Source of the DNA: CAYTNY01 sp964439215 | GTDB taxonomy: Bacteria; Oederibacteriota; PGYV01; CAYTNY01 | DNA: 64,000 nt | Reading direction: 5' to 3' | Assembly: GCA_964439215.1 (NCBI GenBank) | Contig: CAYTNY010000001.1 | Span: forward strand, 1-64,000 | Part shown: positions 33,701-43,000 of the stretch, piece by piece | Layout: each line of letters starts with the position of its first letter | How positions within the stretch are numbered: the first letter of the stretch is position 1 | The notes under the pieces: generated by a model | Told to the model about the DNA's origin: nothing | The model's database searches: none | What the model saw: only the letters and a program-made list of their open reading frames with translations | Translations under genes and position numbers: made by a program

Positions 33701-34139
33701 CCTTCACCAGCCTTTTATCCGCGTCTCTCAGCCGCTGAATAAGCACTTTGATAAATACTTCATTAAGCTTGACCACGACAGCGGGATAATCTTTTTTAAA
33801 AGAATTATAATCTCTTCCCGAAAAACGTATCATTTTACAGGGTTTAATGGCAACTGCCGATGCGCTCCGCGGCGCGGGCACCATCATTGCCATCTCGCCG
33901 AAAAATTCGCCTTCCCTCAGATTGGCAATAACCTTTTCCTCGGTCTTGTGTTTTTTTGTGATCTTCACCGCGCCCTCCGCTATTATATACATGGCATCAT
34001 CACCTATCTGATTCTCCATAAAAATCCCGTCCCCGGTTTCAAACTCCTCCCAAAGCAGCCGTTCAGAAAAAACCTTTAATTCTTCCTCCGTGAAAATTCC
34101 GAAAAATTTCTGTTTTTTCAACACTTCAGCATCAACCAT
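33675..34139 (-). CDS. Cyclic nucleotide-binding domain protein
   Basis: A single cNMP-binding/Crp effector domain of 154 residues. The jelly-roll motifs are IFMENQIGDDAMYIIAEGAVKI (about 38-59) and LREGEFFGEMAMMVPAPRSASAVA (about 74-97), the latter close to the phosphate-binding cassette GExxxx...R(S/T)A. No DNA-binding helix-turn-helix follows. It may regulate the adjacent membrane protein or another partner. It begins 1 nt after rsmD ends. Confidence 0.85.
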   Translation of the reverse strand: MVDAEVLKKQKFFGIFTEEELKVFSERLLWEEFETGDGIFMENQIGDDAMYIIAEGAVKITKKHKTEEKVIANLREGEFFGEMAMMVPAPRSASAVAIKPCKMIRFSGRDYNSFKKDYPAVVVKLNEVFIKVLIQRLRDADKRLVKDGCGIAGL

Positions 34140-34140
34140 C

Positions 34141-34704
34141 TCATACCGCCTTTTCGAAAATTATTACATGCGTATCACTGTAATTTTTTTCTTTTATTTT
34201 CCTGAAAAAATCAGGCGTTTCAATCTCAGCAGCTTCGCTTTTATGCACTTCCAGAACACACAGCGAACCTTTAATTAAAATACCATTTAACTGCGTATTT
34301 TTCAAGATTTTTGACGCATACCCTTTGTTATAAGGAGGATCCGCCATAAATATTTCCGCTGTTATGCCTTTTTGGTGTATTTTCTGAAGCGCTTTTTGAA
34401 AGCTGCAGGAAAATATTTCATATTGTTTTTTTCCCGCCCCTGTTTTGCGAAGATTTTTCTCTATCAGTTCCCGTGTACTGTCATCTATAAATAAAACTTT
34501 TTCCGCTTCATTGCTCAGCGCTTCCAGCCCGTAAGCGCCGGTGCCCGCAAAACAGTCAATAACCGTACTGCCCGCGAGCTTTTCTCTGAGCATATTAAAA
34601 ACTGCCTGCCTGACCCTGGCAAGCGAGGGCCTTGTATGCCGTCCGGGCGGCGAAAATATCTTAAACCCATTGTAACGCCCGCTTGTTATTTTCATCTTAT
34701 TCAC
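34141..34704 (-). CDS. rsmD: 16S rRNA (guanine(966)-N2)-methyltransferase RsmD
   Basis: Methylates G966 of 16S rRNA. The fold motifs are visible: RPSLARVRQAVFNML (about residues 26-40), the SAM site VIDCFAGTGAYGLEALS (about 48-64), and the catalytic MADPPYNKG motif (about 120). Length 187 is typical. The GTG start at 34704 has AAGG close upstream; an in-frame ATG three codons later is possible. It heads a small unit with the cNMP-binding and membrane proteins. Confidence 0.93.
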   Translation of the reverse strand: MNKMKITSGRYNGFKIFSPPGRHTRPSLARVRQAVFNMLREKLAGSTVIDCFAGTGAYGLEALSNEAEKVLFIDDSTRELIEKNLRKTGAGKKQYEIFSCSFQKALQKIHQKGITAEIFMADPPYNKGYASKILKNTQLNGILIKGSLCVLEVHKSEAAEIETPDFFRKIKEKNYSDTHVIIFEKAV

Positions 34705-34723
34705 CGGGCCTTCCTATCCTGAT

Positions 34724-34762
34724 AAAAAACACACGCCTGCCGTACGATCTTAACCAACAGGC
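34724..34762 (-). terminator. Possible terminator after the DksA-type gene
   Basis: GCCTG (34735-34739) pairs with CAGGC (34758-34762), extended imperfectly inward. Five nt after the stem, the minus strand has TTTTTT (34729-34724). It starts right at the stop codon. The stem is short, so termination is uncertain. Confidence 0.4.
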
Positions 34763-35269
34763 TTATTTTTTCTTTTTAGCCGTTTTTTTCTTTTTTACTG
34801 TTTTCTTTTTCGGAGACGCTTTTTTTGCCGTTTTTTCAACTGATTTTTTAACAGTTTTTTTCACGGTTTTTTTGGCTTTTTTCTTTTTAGGCGGCTCCGG
34901 CATAACAAAACTCTTTACTTTTGTTTTTCTGGTGTTAAGACACTTTATACAGTTTTGGGCAAAAGGAACCGCTTTCAGCCTTTCCATGGATATATTTCCG
35001 CCGCAGTTATTGCATTTTCCGTAATTATTCCTTTTTATTCTTTCGAGCCCGTCCTCTATATCGCCCAACAGCTGTTTGTTTTTCTCAGTCAGGTCGTACT
35101 GCAGTTCTTTTTCATATATATTGCTTGCCGTATCCGCAAAATCCTGCGCGTCGCCTTTGAAGCTGTCAGAGCTTTCTATTTCTTCGTTCTGTCTTTTGAT
35201 TTCATTGATCTTTTCTTTTTTCATACGGAGAAGCATTGCTTTAAGTTCTTTTTTTCTTTTTCCATCCAC
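34763..35269 (-). CDS. DksA/TraR-type zinc-finger protein with Lys-rich tail
   Basis: Residues 1-70 are helical coiled coil, like the DksA arm that enters the RNA-polymerase secondary channel. A four-cysteine zinc finger follows at about 77-101 (YGKCNNCGGNISMERLKAVPFAQNCIKC). The last about 45 residues are almost all Lys with Thr/Ala (KKTVKKTVKK-type repeats), like histone H1-type tails, and probably bind nucleic acid. The GTG start is supported by GGAG about 9 nt upstream. It lies 23 nt after speD. Confidence 0.88.
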   Translation of the reverse strand: MDGKRKKELKAMLLRMKKEKINEIKRQNEEIESSDSFKGDAQDFADTASNIYEKELQYDLTEKNKQLLGDIEDGLERIKRNNYGKCNNCGGNISMERLKAVPFAQNCIKCLNTRKTKVKSFVMPEPPKKKKAKKTVKKTVKKSVEKTAKKASPKKKTVKKKKTAKKKK

Positions 35270-35292
35270 GGGTCTCTCTCCTTTTTTTGTGA

Positions 35293-35709
35293 TTATGCTT
35301 TTTCAAGCGTAAGTGTCTTTTCCTTTTGCCCGGCCTGTGCTTTATGCTTCAGGTTCGGTATATCAAGAAGTCCGCGTTTCAATTCCATTGTTGTGTTTGT
35401 TTCCGCTTCAAGAGCCTTATTCAGATAAAAAAACGAATCCCATGGATCAACATCATCACCGCAGGTAAAAAGATCAACCGCCGCATAACCGTATTCAGGC
35501 CAGGTATGAATTGCCAGATGAGATTCCGCAATCACAACAACACCGGATACTCCGTGCGGATTAAATTTATGAAATACATCATCCACCACTGTCGCTTTAG
35601 CAAATTCCGCGGCTCCAATCATTGCCTCTCGGATAAATTTTAATTTATTTATTTTTTTTCTGCTGCATCCGTAAAACTCAACCAGAATATGTCTGCCAAG
35701 GCTTTTCAA
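35293..35709 (-). CDS. speD: S-adenosylmethionine decarboxylase proenzyme (SpeD/SpeH type)
   Basis: Makes the aminopropyl donor for spermidine. The proenzyme self-cleaves between Glu62 and Ser63 ([12 protein letters not shown]), giving the pyruvoyl group; His68 and Cys83 (FTCGD) are the other catalytic residues. Length 138 matches the small bacterial class. The start is TTG 35709. A strong promoter lies about 120 nt upstream and leaves a long leader. No speE is in the window. Confidence 0.95.
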   Translation of the reverse strand: MKSLGRHILVEFYGCSRKKINKLKFIREAMIGAAEFAKATVVDDVFHKFNPHGVSGVVVIAESHLAIHTWPEYGYAAVDLFTCGDDVDPWDSFFYLNKALEAETNTTMELKRGLLDIPNLKHKAQAGQKEKTLTLEKA

Positions 35710-36155
35710 TTCATTCCCACCCCCTCTGCTTATTTTTTTTTAGTACCAAAGAGTGTGCCTGTTACAGCCGGTCTCTGTATGCTGTCCTTTGCAAAAAGCA
35801 AAAAAAATTATAAAAAAGTAACTATATTTATACTCTTTCATCCTGTATTTGTCAACTATTTTTTCCCGCCTTGAACCTTTATATAGATTGCAGGTTTTAT
35901 TGCGGCGCCTGATAGAATCGAAATCCTTTTCCCGCGCATATCGGAGCGCTTAATTCATACCGTTATTTATGTTTTTTGCAGGGCGCGCCCTCTCCAATCA
36001 TGCTGTCCTTGCCCAAATCTTCTGTTTAATCTCCGGCTTATATCATACAGTATTCAGCCGCCTTGAACCTTTAAATTTGCGGAGAGTTTTTTACTCTTGC
36101 CTCCGGCGTTTTTTTATTATAAACTCAACCTGCCGGCTGCAAGGAGGAAAAAAAC
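35710..36155. other. 446-nt divergent gap between speD and nth
   Basis: The left part is the long speD leader with possible stems around AAAGGACAGC...GGCTG and its promoter. The rest has no convincing open frame. The 16-mer CCGCCTTGAACCTTTA occurs twice (35866-35881 and 36058-36073). GC-rich palindromic bits such as GGGCGCGCCC (about 35982) are present. AAGGAGG just before 36156 is the nth ribosome site. I see no clear plus-strand promoter with normal spacing. Confidence 0.5.
35827..35855 (-). promoter_or_regulatory. Sigma-70-type promoter of speD
   Basis: The minus strand reads TTGACA (35855-35850), a 17-nt spacer and TATAAA (35832-35827). This is one of the best promoter matches in the window. 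The predicted leader to the TTG start is about 110 nt. Confidence 0.7.
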
Positions 36156-36815
36156 ATGATATCAGGCAAAAACATAGATAAAACCATGAATATCTTAAAA
36201 AAAATATCCTCTGCTTATAAACCGCCTGTACTGGAGCGGTTTGCGTATGATAAAAAAGATCCGTACTGGGTGCTTATACCGTGCCTTTTATCTTTAAGGG
36301 CAAGAGATGAAACAACGGCTGTTGTTTCGGAAAAACTTTTTGCCGCCGCGCCCGCACCTGCCGAAATAATGAAACTGCCGCGCCCCAAACTTGAAAAAAT
36401 AATTTACAAAAGCGGTTTTTACAGAAACAAAGCCAAAGCCATACACGAAACAACCAAAATGCTTATAGAAAAATACAGCGGAAAGGTCCCCGACAGCCTT
36501 GAAGAACTTTTAAAACTTCCCGGAGTAGGAAGAAAAACCGCAAATCTCGTTGTGACAGCAGCGTTCAATAAGCCCGGCATCTGCGTTGATACCCATGTCC
36601 ACAGAATCACCAACCGCTGGGGCTATGTAGACACAAAAAACGCGGATAAAACCGAAATGCGATTAAGAGAAATTCTTCCGAAAAAATACTGGATAAAAAT
36701 AAACTATCATCTCGTGCTTTTCGGCCAGAACATCTGCCTTCCTGTATCCCCTTACTGCTCCCGCTGTCCTCTGCGCGGAATGTGCCCCCAAAAAAACGTC
36801 AGAACACCGCGCTGA
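36156..36815 (+). CDS. nth: Endonuclease III (Nth-type DNA glycosylase/lyase)
   Basis: Base-excision repair enzyme for oxidised pyrimidines. The helix-hairpin-helix LPGVGRKTANLVV contains catalytic Lys127, and Asp145 lies in GICVDTHVHR. The [4Fe-4S] cluster ligands are Cys194, Cys201, Cys204 and Cys210 (C-x6-C-x2-C-x5-C). The usual LLSAQTTD is LLSLRARDE here, as in some non-enterobacterial Nth proteins. ATG 36156 has AAGGAGG upstream. It ends 6 nt from the convergent methyltransferase stop. Confidence 0.94.
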   Translation: MISGKNIDKTMNILKKISSAYKPPVLERFAYDKKDPYWVLIPCLLSLRARDETTAVVSEKLFAAAPAPAEIMKLPRPKLEKIIYKSGFYRNKAKAIHETTKMLIEKYSGKVPDSLEELLKLPGVGRKTANLVVTAAFNKPGICVDTHVHRITNRWGYVDTKNADKTEMRLREILPKKYWIKINYHLVLFGQNICLPVSPYCSRCPLRGMCPQKNVRTPR

Positions 36816-36821
36816 ACCGGC

Positions 36822-37340
36822 TCAGATCTTTTTAAAGGTATACGTTTTCTTTCCTCTTTCAAAAAAATCAAAAAGGTTTCCGGCAAGCACCGCTTTTCTT
36901 ATTTCGCCGTCGTTCATATGATGATCGCTGAACGAAAATCTTCCGTCAGGTTTCATGACTCTGTATATTTCATCAAGAACCTGTCTTTTATTCTCCAGAA
37001 GATGAAAAACATCATACAACAGCACTCTGTCAACGGAAGAATCAGGCAGCCCCGCGGCACAGGAAGACTCTATGACAAAGACATTGGGTTTGCCCGCGGT
37101 CCTTTTTTTTATAAATGCGGCCGCTTCAGGATCACTGTCAAGCGCATAGACTTTCCCTCCGCTCCCGACGATTCCGGCTGCCGCAGCGGCAAAACTTCCG
37201 GTTCCCGCGCCGAAATCAAGCACGCTCATTCCTTTATCGAGTGCAGCCTCTTTCAGTGTTTTTTTCGGCGGCGAGAAAATGTCCCTTACTCCGAAAAATA
37301 CAGCTTTCACCATAAAAAATTTCCTCTTTTTCCCTTTCAT
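36822..37340 (-). CDS. Class I SAM-dependent methyltransferase
   Basis: Rossmann-type methyltransferase of 172 residues. SAM motif I is MSVLDFGAGTGSFAAAAAGIVG (about 34-55), the acidic ribose ligand is in VYALDSDPEAA, and motif IV/post-I is DRVLLYDVFHLLENKRQVLDEIYRVMKPDGRF. UbiE/Methyltransf_11-like. The substrate cannot be told. It follows recJ by 13 nt and is the last gene of the long bamA-to-recJ run. Confidence 0.85.
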   Translation of the reverse strand: MKGKKRKFFMVKAVFFGVRDIFSPPKKTLKEAALDKGMSVLDFGAGTGSFAAAAAGIVGSGGKVYALDSDPEAAAFIKKRTAGKPNVFVIESSCAAGLPDSSVDRVLLYDVFHLLENKRQVLDEIYRVMKPDGRFSFSDHHMNDGEIRKAVLAGNLFDFFERGKKTYTFKKI

Positions 37341-37353
37341 TCAGGAGACCTCC

Positions 37354-39090
37354 TTATTTTTTCTCCCGCGCCAAACCGGCGCTTTCCTCTCCGAATTCCA
37401 TATCCGCCACTTCAAGTATAAGGTTTTCAGAACCCTGCCATTCATTTATACCCGGATAAAAAACAACATCCGCGCCGCGCCCTTTTCGGACCGCTGTTTT
37501 GTGTTCTTCTTTGCATCCAAACATTATAAAATTATAGTACCGCCGGCCGTGTTTTGCGTAGAATTTTATTGTATTGTTCCTGAAATGCTTCACATCCATG
37601 ATCATAACTGACCGCAGACAGAACAAAGGACGCGGATTTCCTTCACCCCACGGCTGCAGTTTTTCAAATATCCTTACATCCTTTATATCAATTATTTCAT
37701 TGATTTCCGCGTCAATATATATTTTTTTCTCAAAATCTTCGGTTAAATATCTTTTTTTTACATATTCATTTATCATTTCCCGGAATCTGTCAATATTTTC
37801 TTCTTTCAGACAAACTCCGGCCGCGAGTTTATGTCCGCCGTATTTTTCCAGAACGCCTTCGCAGGCTTTCAGGCACTCATAGATATTTACCGCCGGAACA
37901 CTTCTTGCGCTTCCGTGCACCAGGCCGTCCTCTCCCATAGTCAATACAAAAACAGGCCTGTCAAATCTGTTAAGTACCTTTGAAGCCGTCAGCCCCACTA
38001 TGCCGGAATTCCAGGACCTGTCAAAAAGCACTATCACAAAATCTTTTTCAGGATCAAAAACATCGGCAATCTTTTCCATCGCCTGCTCTTCGGCAAGTTT
38101 GGCCGCGCTCTTTCTCTCTTCGTTTATTCTGTTTAAATCCTGCGCCGCGTTTTTTATAAGCTCTTCATCTTCTCCGATAAAAAGTTCAACAGCTTTTTTT
38201 GCATGCTCAAGCCTTCCTGCCGCGTTTATCCGCGGACCCAGAACAAATCCCAGATGATAAGCATTAACCGGCTTTCCTTCTTTCATTCCCGCCGCTTCTT
38301 TAAGGGCTCTAAGGCCTCTGTTGGAGGCAAATTCCATTTTTTTCATCCCTCTTGCGGATATTGTCCTGTTTTCCGCTGTCAGCGGAACTACATCCGCAAT
38401 GGTCCCCAGGGCCGCGAAATCAACAAATTCATCCCTTATATCAATCCCCTTTTTTTCGGCAAGAGCGCAGACAAGCTTGTAGGCCACACCCGCGCCGCTG
38501 AGTTCCTTTTCCGGATATCTTTCGGAATATTTCGGATTAATTATCGCGGCGGCTTTATCAGGTATTGTTTTTTCCCCGGGCATATGATGATCCGTCACTA
38601 TCACATCAACTCCGCTGTCCCGGCAGAATGCCACATCGTCTTTTGATGTTATTCCGCAGTCAACCGTTATTATCAGTTTTGCCCCTTCATTTATTATTTT
38701 TTCCGCGGCGTCCCTGTTCATGCCGTAGCCTTCATCGTGTCTGCCGGGTATGTAAAAATGAATATTATCAGCATTTAAATAATCCCTGAAAAAAAGATAA
38801 AGTATGGCGATGGATGTCACTCCGTCAACATCATAATCCCCGTAGATCACGATCTTTTCTTTTTTCAAAACAGCTTTTAATATCCTGTCCGCCGCTCTGT
38901 TCATTTCCTCAAACAAAAACGGACTGTTAAGCGGCGCATCCGCAATCTCAAGCATTTCCCGGGCTTTTTCAGCTGTTGTTATTTCCCGGTTAATCAGCGC
39001 GCTTATAATGTATGCCGGAAGTTTCAGTTCTTCCGCAAGTTTCTCCGCCGCTCCCTCCGGCGCAGCACTGTCTGTAATTATCCATTTCAT
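37354..39090 (-). CDS. recJ: Single-stranded-DNA exonuclease RecJ
   Basis: 5'-3' ssDNA exonuclease of recombination and repair. The DHH-family motifs are VIYGDYDVDGVTS (about residue 80), ITVDCGITS and VIVTDHHMPGE; the DHHA1 part has GLVHGSARSV and LEKYGGHKLAAGVCL. An OB-type C-terminal region follows. I prefer ATG 39090 (MKWIITDS); an ATG four codons earlier lies directly against the GGGAG site, so the choice is uncertain. About 578 residues, normal. Confidence 0.94.
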   Translation of the reverse strand: MKWIITDSAAPEGAAEKLAEELKLPAYIISALINREITTAEKAREMLEIADAPLNSPFLFEEMNRAADRILKAVLKKEKIVIYGDYDVDGVTSIAILYLFFRDYLNADNIHFYIPGRHDEGYGMNRDAAEKIINEGAKLIITVDCGITSKDDVAFCRDSGVDVIVTDHHMPGEKTIPDKAAAIINPKYSERYPEKELSGAGVAYKLVCALAEKKGIDIRDEFVDFAALGTIADVVPLTAENRTISARGMKKMEFASNRGLRALKEAAGMKEGKPVNAYHLGFVLGPRINAAGRLEHAKKAVELFIGEDEELIKNAAQDLNRINEERKSAAKLAEEQAMEKIADVFDPEKDFVIVLFDRSWNSGIVGLTASKVLNRFDRPVFVLTMGEDGLVHGSARSVPAVNIYECLKACEGVLEKYGGHKLAAGVCLKEENIDRFREMINEYVKKRYLTEDFEKKIYIDAEINEIIDIKDVRIFEKLQPWGEGNPRPLFCLRSVMIMDVKHFRNNTIKFYAKHGRRYYNFIMFGCKEEHKTAVRKGRGADVVFYPGINEWQGSENLILEVADMEFGEESAGLAREKK

Positions 39091-39155
39091 AATAAACCGC
39101 ATCTCCCTGCACAGTGTTTTTTTTGCCGCCGCCCGGGGCCCGGGCTCCCCGTCAT

Positions 39156-40034
39156 TTATATTTCAAACAGTTCATCCGTGAATTTCCGGGCGGAAAATTC
39201 TTCAATATCGGCGGAAGTTTCACCAAAAGTAATGTACTTAACGGGAAGGTTCAGTCCTGAGCGTATGCCTATAACGCTTCCGCCTTTTGCGGAACTGTCA
39301 AATTTCGTAAGCACGATCCCGCTTAATTTTATACAGGCGTTAAATTCTTTTGCCTGCATATAGGCGTTTTTTCCGGTATTCGCGTCAATAATTATATATG
39401 CGTCAATATTTTCCTCCGCCACTTCTCTCATTGCTATTTTTTTTATTTTTTCAAGCTCCTGCATAAGATTTTTCTTTGTATGCAGTCTTCCGGCAGTGTC
39501 CACTATAAGCAGGTCCGCCCGGTCTTTTTTCGCTTTCATAACAGCGTCATACACAACAGAGGCCGGATCCGCATTTTCCATGCCGCTTATAAGTTCAACT
39601 CCCAGTTTTTCCGCCCATGAAGCAAGCTGCTGTATTGCCGCCGCCCTGAAAGTATCCGCCGCCGCAAACATTACTTTTTTTCCTTTTTTCTTAAAAAGCC
39701 ATGCCAGTTTCGCGGCAGTACTGGTTTTTCCGCTCCCGTTTATTCCGGTAAGAAGCAGAATATGCAGCGGTGCTTTTATTTCCAGTCCGGCTCCATCATG
39801 AGAAAGTTTTTTTTCAAATTCTTTTTTCAGGAACCCGGCCGCTTCTTCATAAGTTTTAAGTTTGTTTTTTTCAAGCAGTTCTGACATTTCATCCACTATA
39901 TCCATGTCTATGTCCGCGCTTATAAGCAGCTCTTCAAGTTCATCCAGATATTCTTTAATATCCCCTCTGTCAAAAAAAGATTTAATCTTCCCGAGAAATG
40001 ATCTTGGCCGGGAAAATTTATCAGTTTTGGTCAT
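39156..40034 (-). CDS. ftsY: Signal recognition particle receptor FtsY
   Basis: GTPase that docks SRP-ribosome complexes to the membrane. Only the NG domain is present (292 residues), without the long acidic A domain of E. coli. G1 is GINGSGKTS (about 97-105), then DTFRAAAIQQL and LLIVDTAGRLHTK, with G4 as TKFDSSAKGG. The usual FtsY end GVGE...DLxPF is changed to FGETSADIEEFSA. The start overlaps the smc end by 14 nt, so the two are coupled. Confidence 0.94.
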   Translation of the reverse strand: MTKTDKFSRPRSFLGKIKSFFDRGDIKEYLDELEELLISADIDMDIVDEMSELLEKNKLKTYEEAAGFLKKEFEKKLSHDGAGLEIKAPLHILLLTGINGSGKTSTAAKLAWLFKKKGKKVMFAAADTFRAAAIQQLASWAEKLGVELISGMENADPASVVYDAVMKAKKDRADLLIVDTAGRLHTKKNLMQELEKIKKIAMREVAEENIDAYIIIDANTGKNAYMQAKEFNACIKLSGIVLTKFDSSAKGGSVIGIRSGLNLPVKYITFGETSADIEEFSARKFTDELFEI

Positions 40035-43000
40035 TGTCCCCGCCCTTTACCGGCTCCGCCGCCTCACCGGCTCCGGATGCATCGCTTTTATTGCTCCGTT
40101 TTTCTGCATCCGTGTTATTTTCTTCTGTTTTTTCCGGGCCTGCGGCTCCGGTATTTTCCGCGGAGCCTTCTGCCGCGGCATCCGTCTGCCGTTCACCGGA
40201 AGTACTGAATCCCTCCAGTCTTTCTTTTTTCACCTTTTTCTCATCCATTTCCTTTTTATCCGCGGGTTTTTTCTCTTTCCCGTCCAGTTTCACTGATATG
40301 ATCTTTGAAACTCCGGCTTTTTCCATGGAAACTCCGTAAAGCACGTCCGCTGTTTCCATTGTTATCTTATTATGGGAAATTATTATAAACTGAGTTATGT
40401 CATTGAAGCTCTTTACCAGATTGGTAAATCTGACAACATTAATATCATCAAGCGCCGCGTCAATCTCGTCCATTACGCAGAAAGGGCTTGCTTTTGTCAG
40501 AAACAGGGAAAATAAAAGGGATATTGCGGTTATTGCCTTTTCCCCGCCGGAAAGCAGGGTTATATTCTGAAGTTTTTTGCCCGGCGGCCTGGCTATAATA
40601 TCTATTCCGGATTCCAGTATATTGTCCCTGTCAATCAGTATAAGATCCGCCTCTCCGCCGTTCATCATTTTCCTGAAAACCTCGGAAAACTTTCCTCTTA
40701 TTTCATCAAAAGCCTTCTCAAAAAGCGCTTTTGACTCTTCATTTGTTTTTCTTATTACTTTCTGAAGGTTTGAGCGCGCCGATGCCAGGTCATCATACTG
40801 TGACTGAAGAAATTCATTTCTTTCTTTAAGTTCATTATATTCTTCTATCGCCACAAGGTTTATAACTCCGAGCTTATCCATCTTTTCTTTTTTTTCTTCC
40901 GCGTTCATTTTCAGTTCCCTGTACTGCTCCTCATCCATTCCTTCGCTTTCAATCTGCTCCTCGCGGGCCTTCACTTTGAATTCTTCTTCCAGTTTTTCTT
41001 CAAGAGCCCTTATGTCAACCGAAAGTTCGTTCATTACCACTTTCAGTTCATACTGCTGTTCTTTGAGCCGGTCCCTTTCCCTGCCCATTTCTTTTATATA
41101 CTTTTCAAGTCCGTCCATCTCTTTTTTAAAACCTTCAAATTCAATTCTGCTTTGATTCCACGCGTCCTCGTCACCGCTGAGCGTATTTTTATCTTCATTT
41201 ATTCTGTTTTCGCTTTCCTGCCGCTCCTGCCGGCTTTCGGATATTTTTATTTTCAGACTTTCAATTTCTTTGCCGGTATTTTCATAGAACGCCTCTATTT
41301 CCCCCAGCCTGTTTTCAAGCGTCTTTTTATTGTTTAATTCCATTTCATATTCGTTTTTCGCGGTAAGAAACTCCATCCTTTTTTCTTCAAGATTTCTATT
41401 GAGCCCCTGCAGTTCTTCCTCTGCCCGGGCAATGCCTTCCTCCGCGTTTTCCGCCAGTTCCAGGACCCGCTGTTTTTCGTCTTTTTTCTTTCCGGACAGC
41501 TCCTGTATGCCGGCTATACGCTCTGACTTTTCCTCTTTTTCCTTTATAAGTTCTTTTTTCTGTACGTCCAGATTCTTAACTGTTTCTTTTACAAAAATAC
41601 GCTCTTCTTCTTTCTGTTTGATCCTCTCATCGTCCTTGACAACCTCAACATACCTGCTGTGAAACAGCGTGGACAGCCTCTCTATTTCGGATTCTATTTC
41701 AAATATTTTTCTCTCCTGGCGGACAAATTCCTCTTCAACAGCGCCCTGTTTTTCCCGCGCAGCCATTATTTCATTTTTTATTTCACTGATCTCCCTTTCC
41801 CTGCTTAAAAAACCTTCGCCTGCCCCGGCTCCTGCTCCGGCTCTTGAATAATATCCCCGATTGGAAATAAATTCTCCCTGCTGCGTTAAAATATAGTATT
41901 CCTCGTCCGAATTCCCGTCACGGATTATCTCAAACGCCTTTTCCAGATTTTCACAGGTAAATATATTGTAAAAAAGCGCTTTCAGCGGGGTATATTTTTC
42001 CTCTACAGTTATCATATCCGGAAGGTACCCCGTAATATTTCTATGAGCGGCCTTTTTTCGTCCGGATTCAAGAACCGCCTCTCCGGAAAAAGAGGAATCA
42101 AAAAGCGAGATCCTGCCCTTGGCGTCCGCATACCTGGTGAATATATCCTTTACCACGCCTTTATCATTTATTATAACGGTCTGCAGGACATCCGAAAGTG
42201 TTTTCTCAACGGCTTTTTCATACGTTTTTTCAACACTTATAAGGTTACCGACCGCGTCAATTATCCTTTCACCGCCGGATTCTGTGTTTTCCTTTTTAAA
42301 ATCCGTCAGAACTTTTCTTACTATTTCCCCGTATCCTTCAAGTTTTTCATGCATCTGCTTAAGGAATCCATACCTGGATTCCATACGCCCGATATCCATT
42401 TCCAGATCCTTCAGCATTGAATCTGTCCGTTTCTTTGTTTCGTTCTTTAAGATCTTTTCTTTAATTAAACGTGTTTCCCTTCCTTTTATATCTTCTATTT
42501 CATCTTTTTTTACGCCTCTGTTCTCGGTTATCTGCTTTAATTCATTTTCAATAAAAATTTCTTTTTCTCCGGCGTATTTTGCGTCAGCTTCATTCTTCTG
42601 AAGTTTTTCATCCAGCGTTTTCAGTGCTATTTCCTGCTCAACCAGATTATTATTAAGTGTGTTTATTTCTTTATTCAGCTCTTCAACAGCTCTCAGTTTA
42701 ACGTCTTTTTCGCTCCTGCGGGCCTCAAGACCCTGTTCAAATTCAGATACTTTAAGGGTCAGGCCCTCAATTTCCGTGTTTTTCCCGTCTATTTCGCGCT
42801 GTTTAACATCCAGCACTTCATTTTTTTCCGAGATTTCAATCCTGATCCGTTCAATTTTGCCCGCATTATCCACATTTTCATTTTTCAGCTCCTCAACCCG
42901 CTGGCTCAGTTCAGCGTACCTCTGGGAAAGAAATTTAAGATTATCTTCAAGCCTCTTTATTTCCTGCTGTTTAATAAGAAAACGCTCCCTTTTTTCATTT

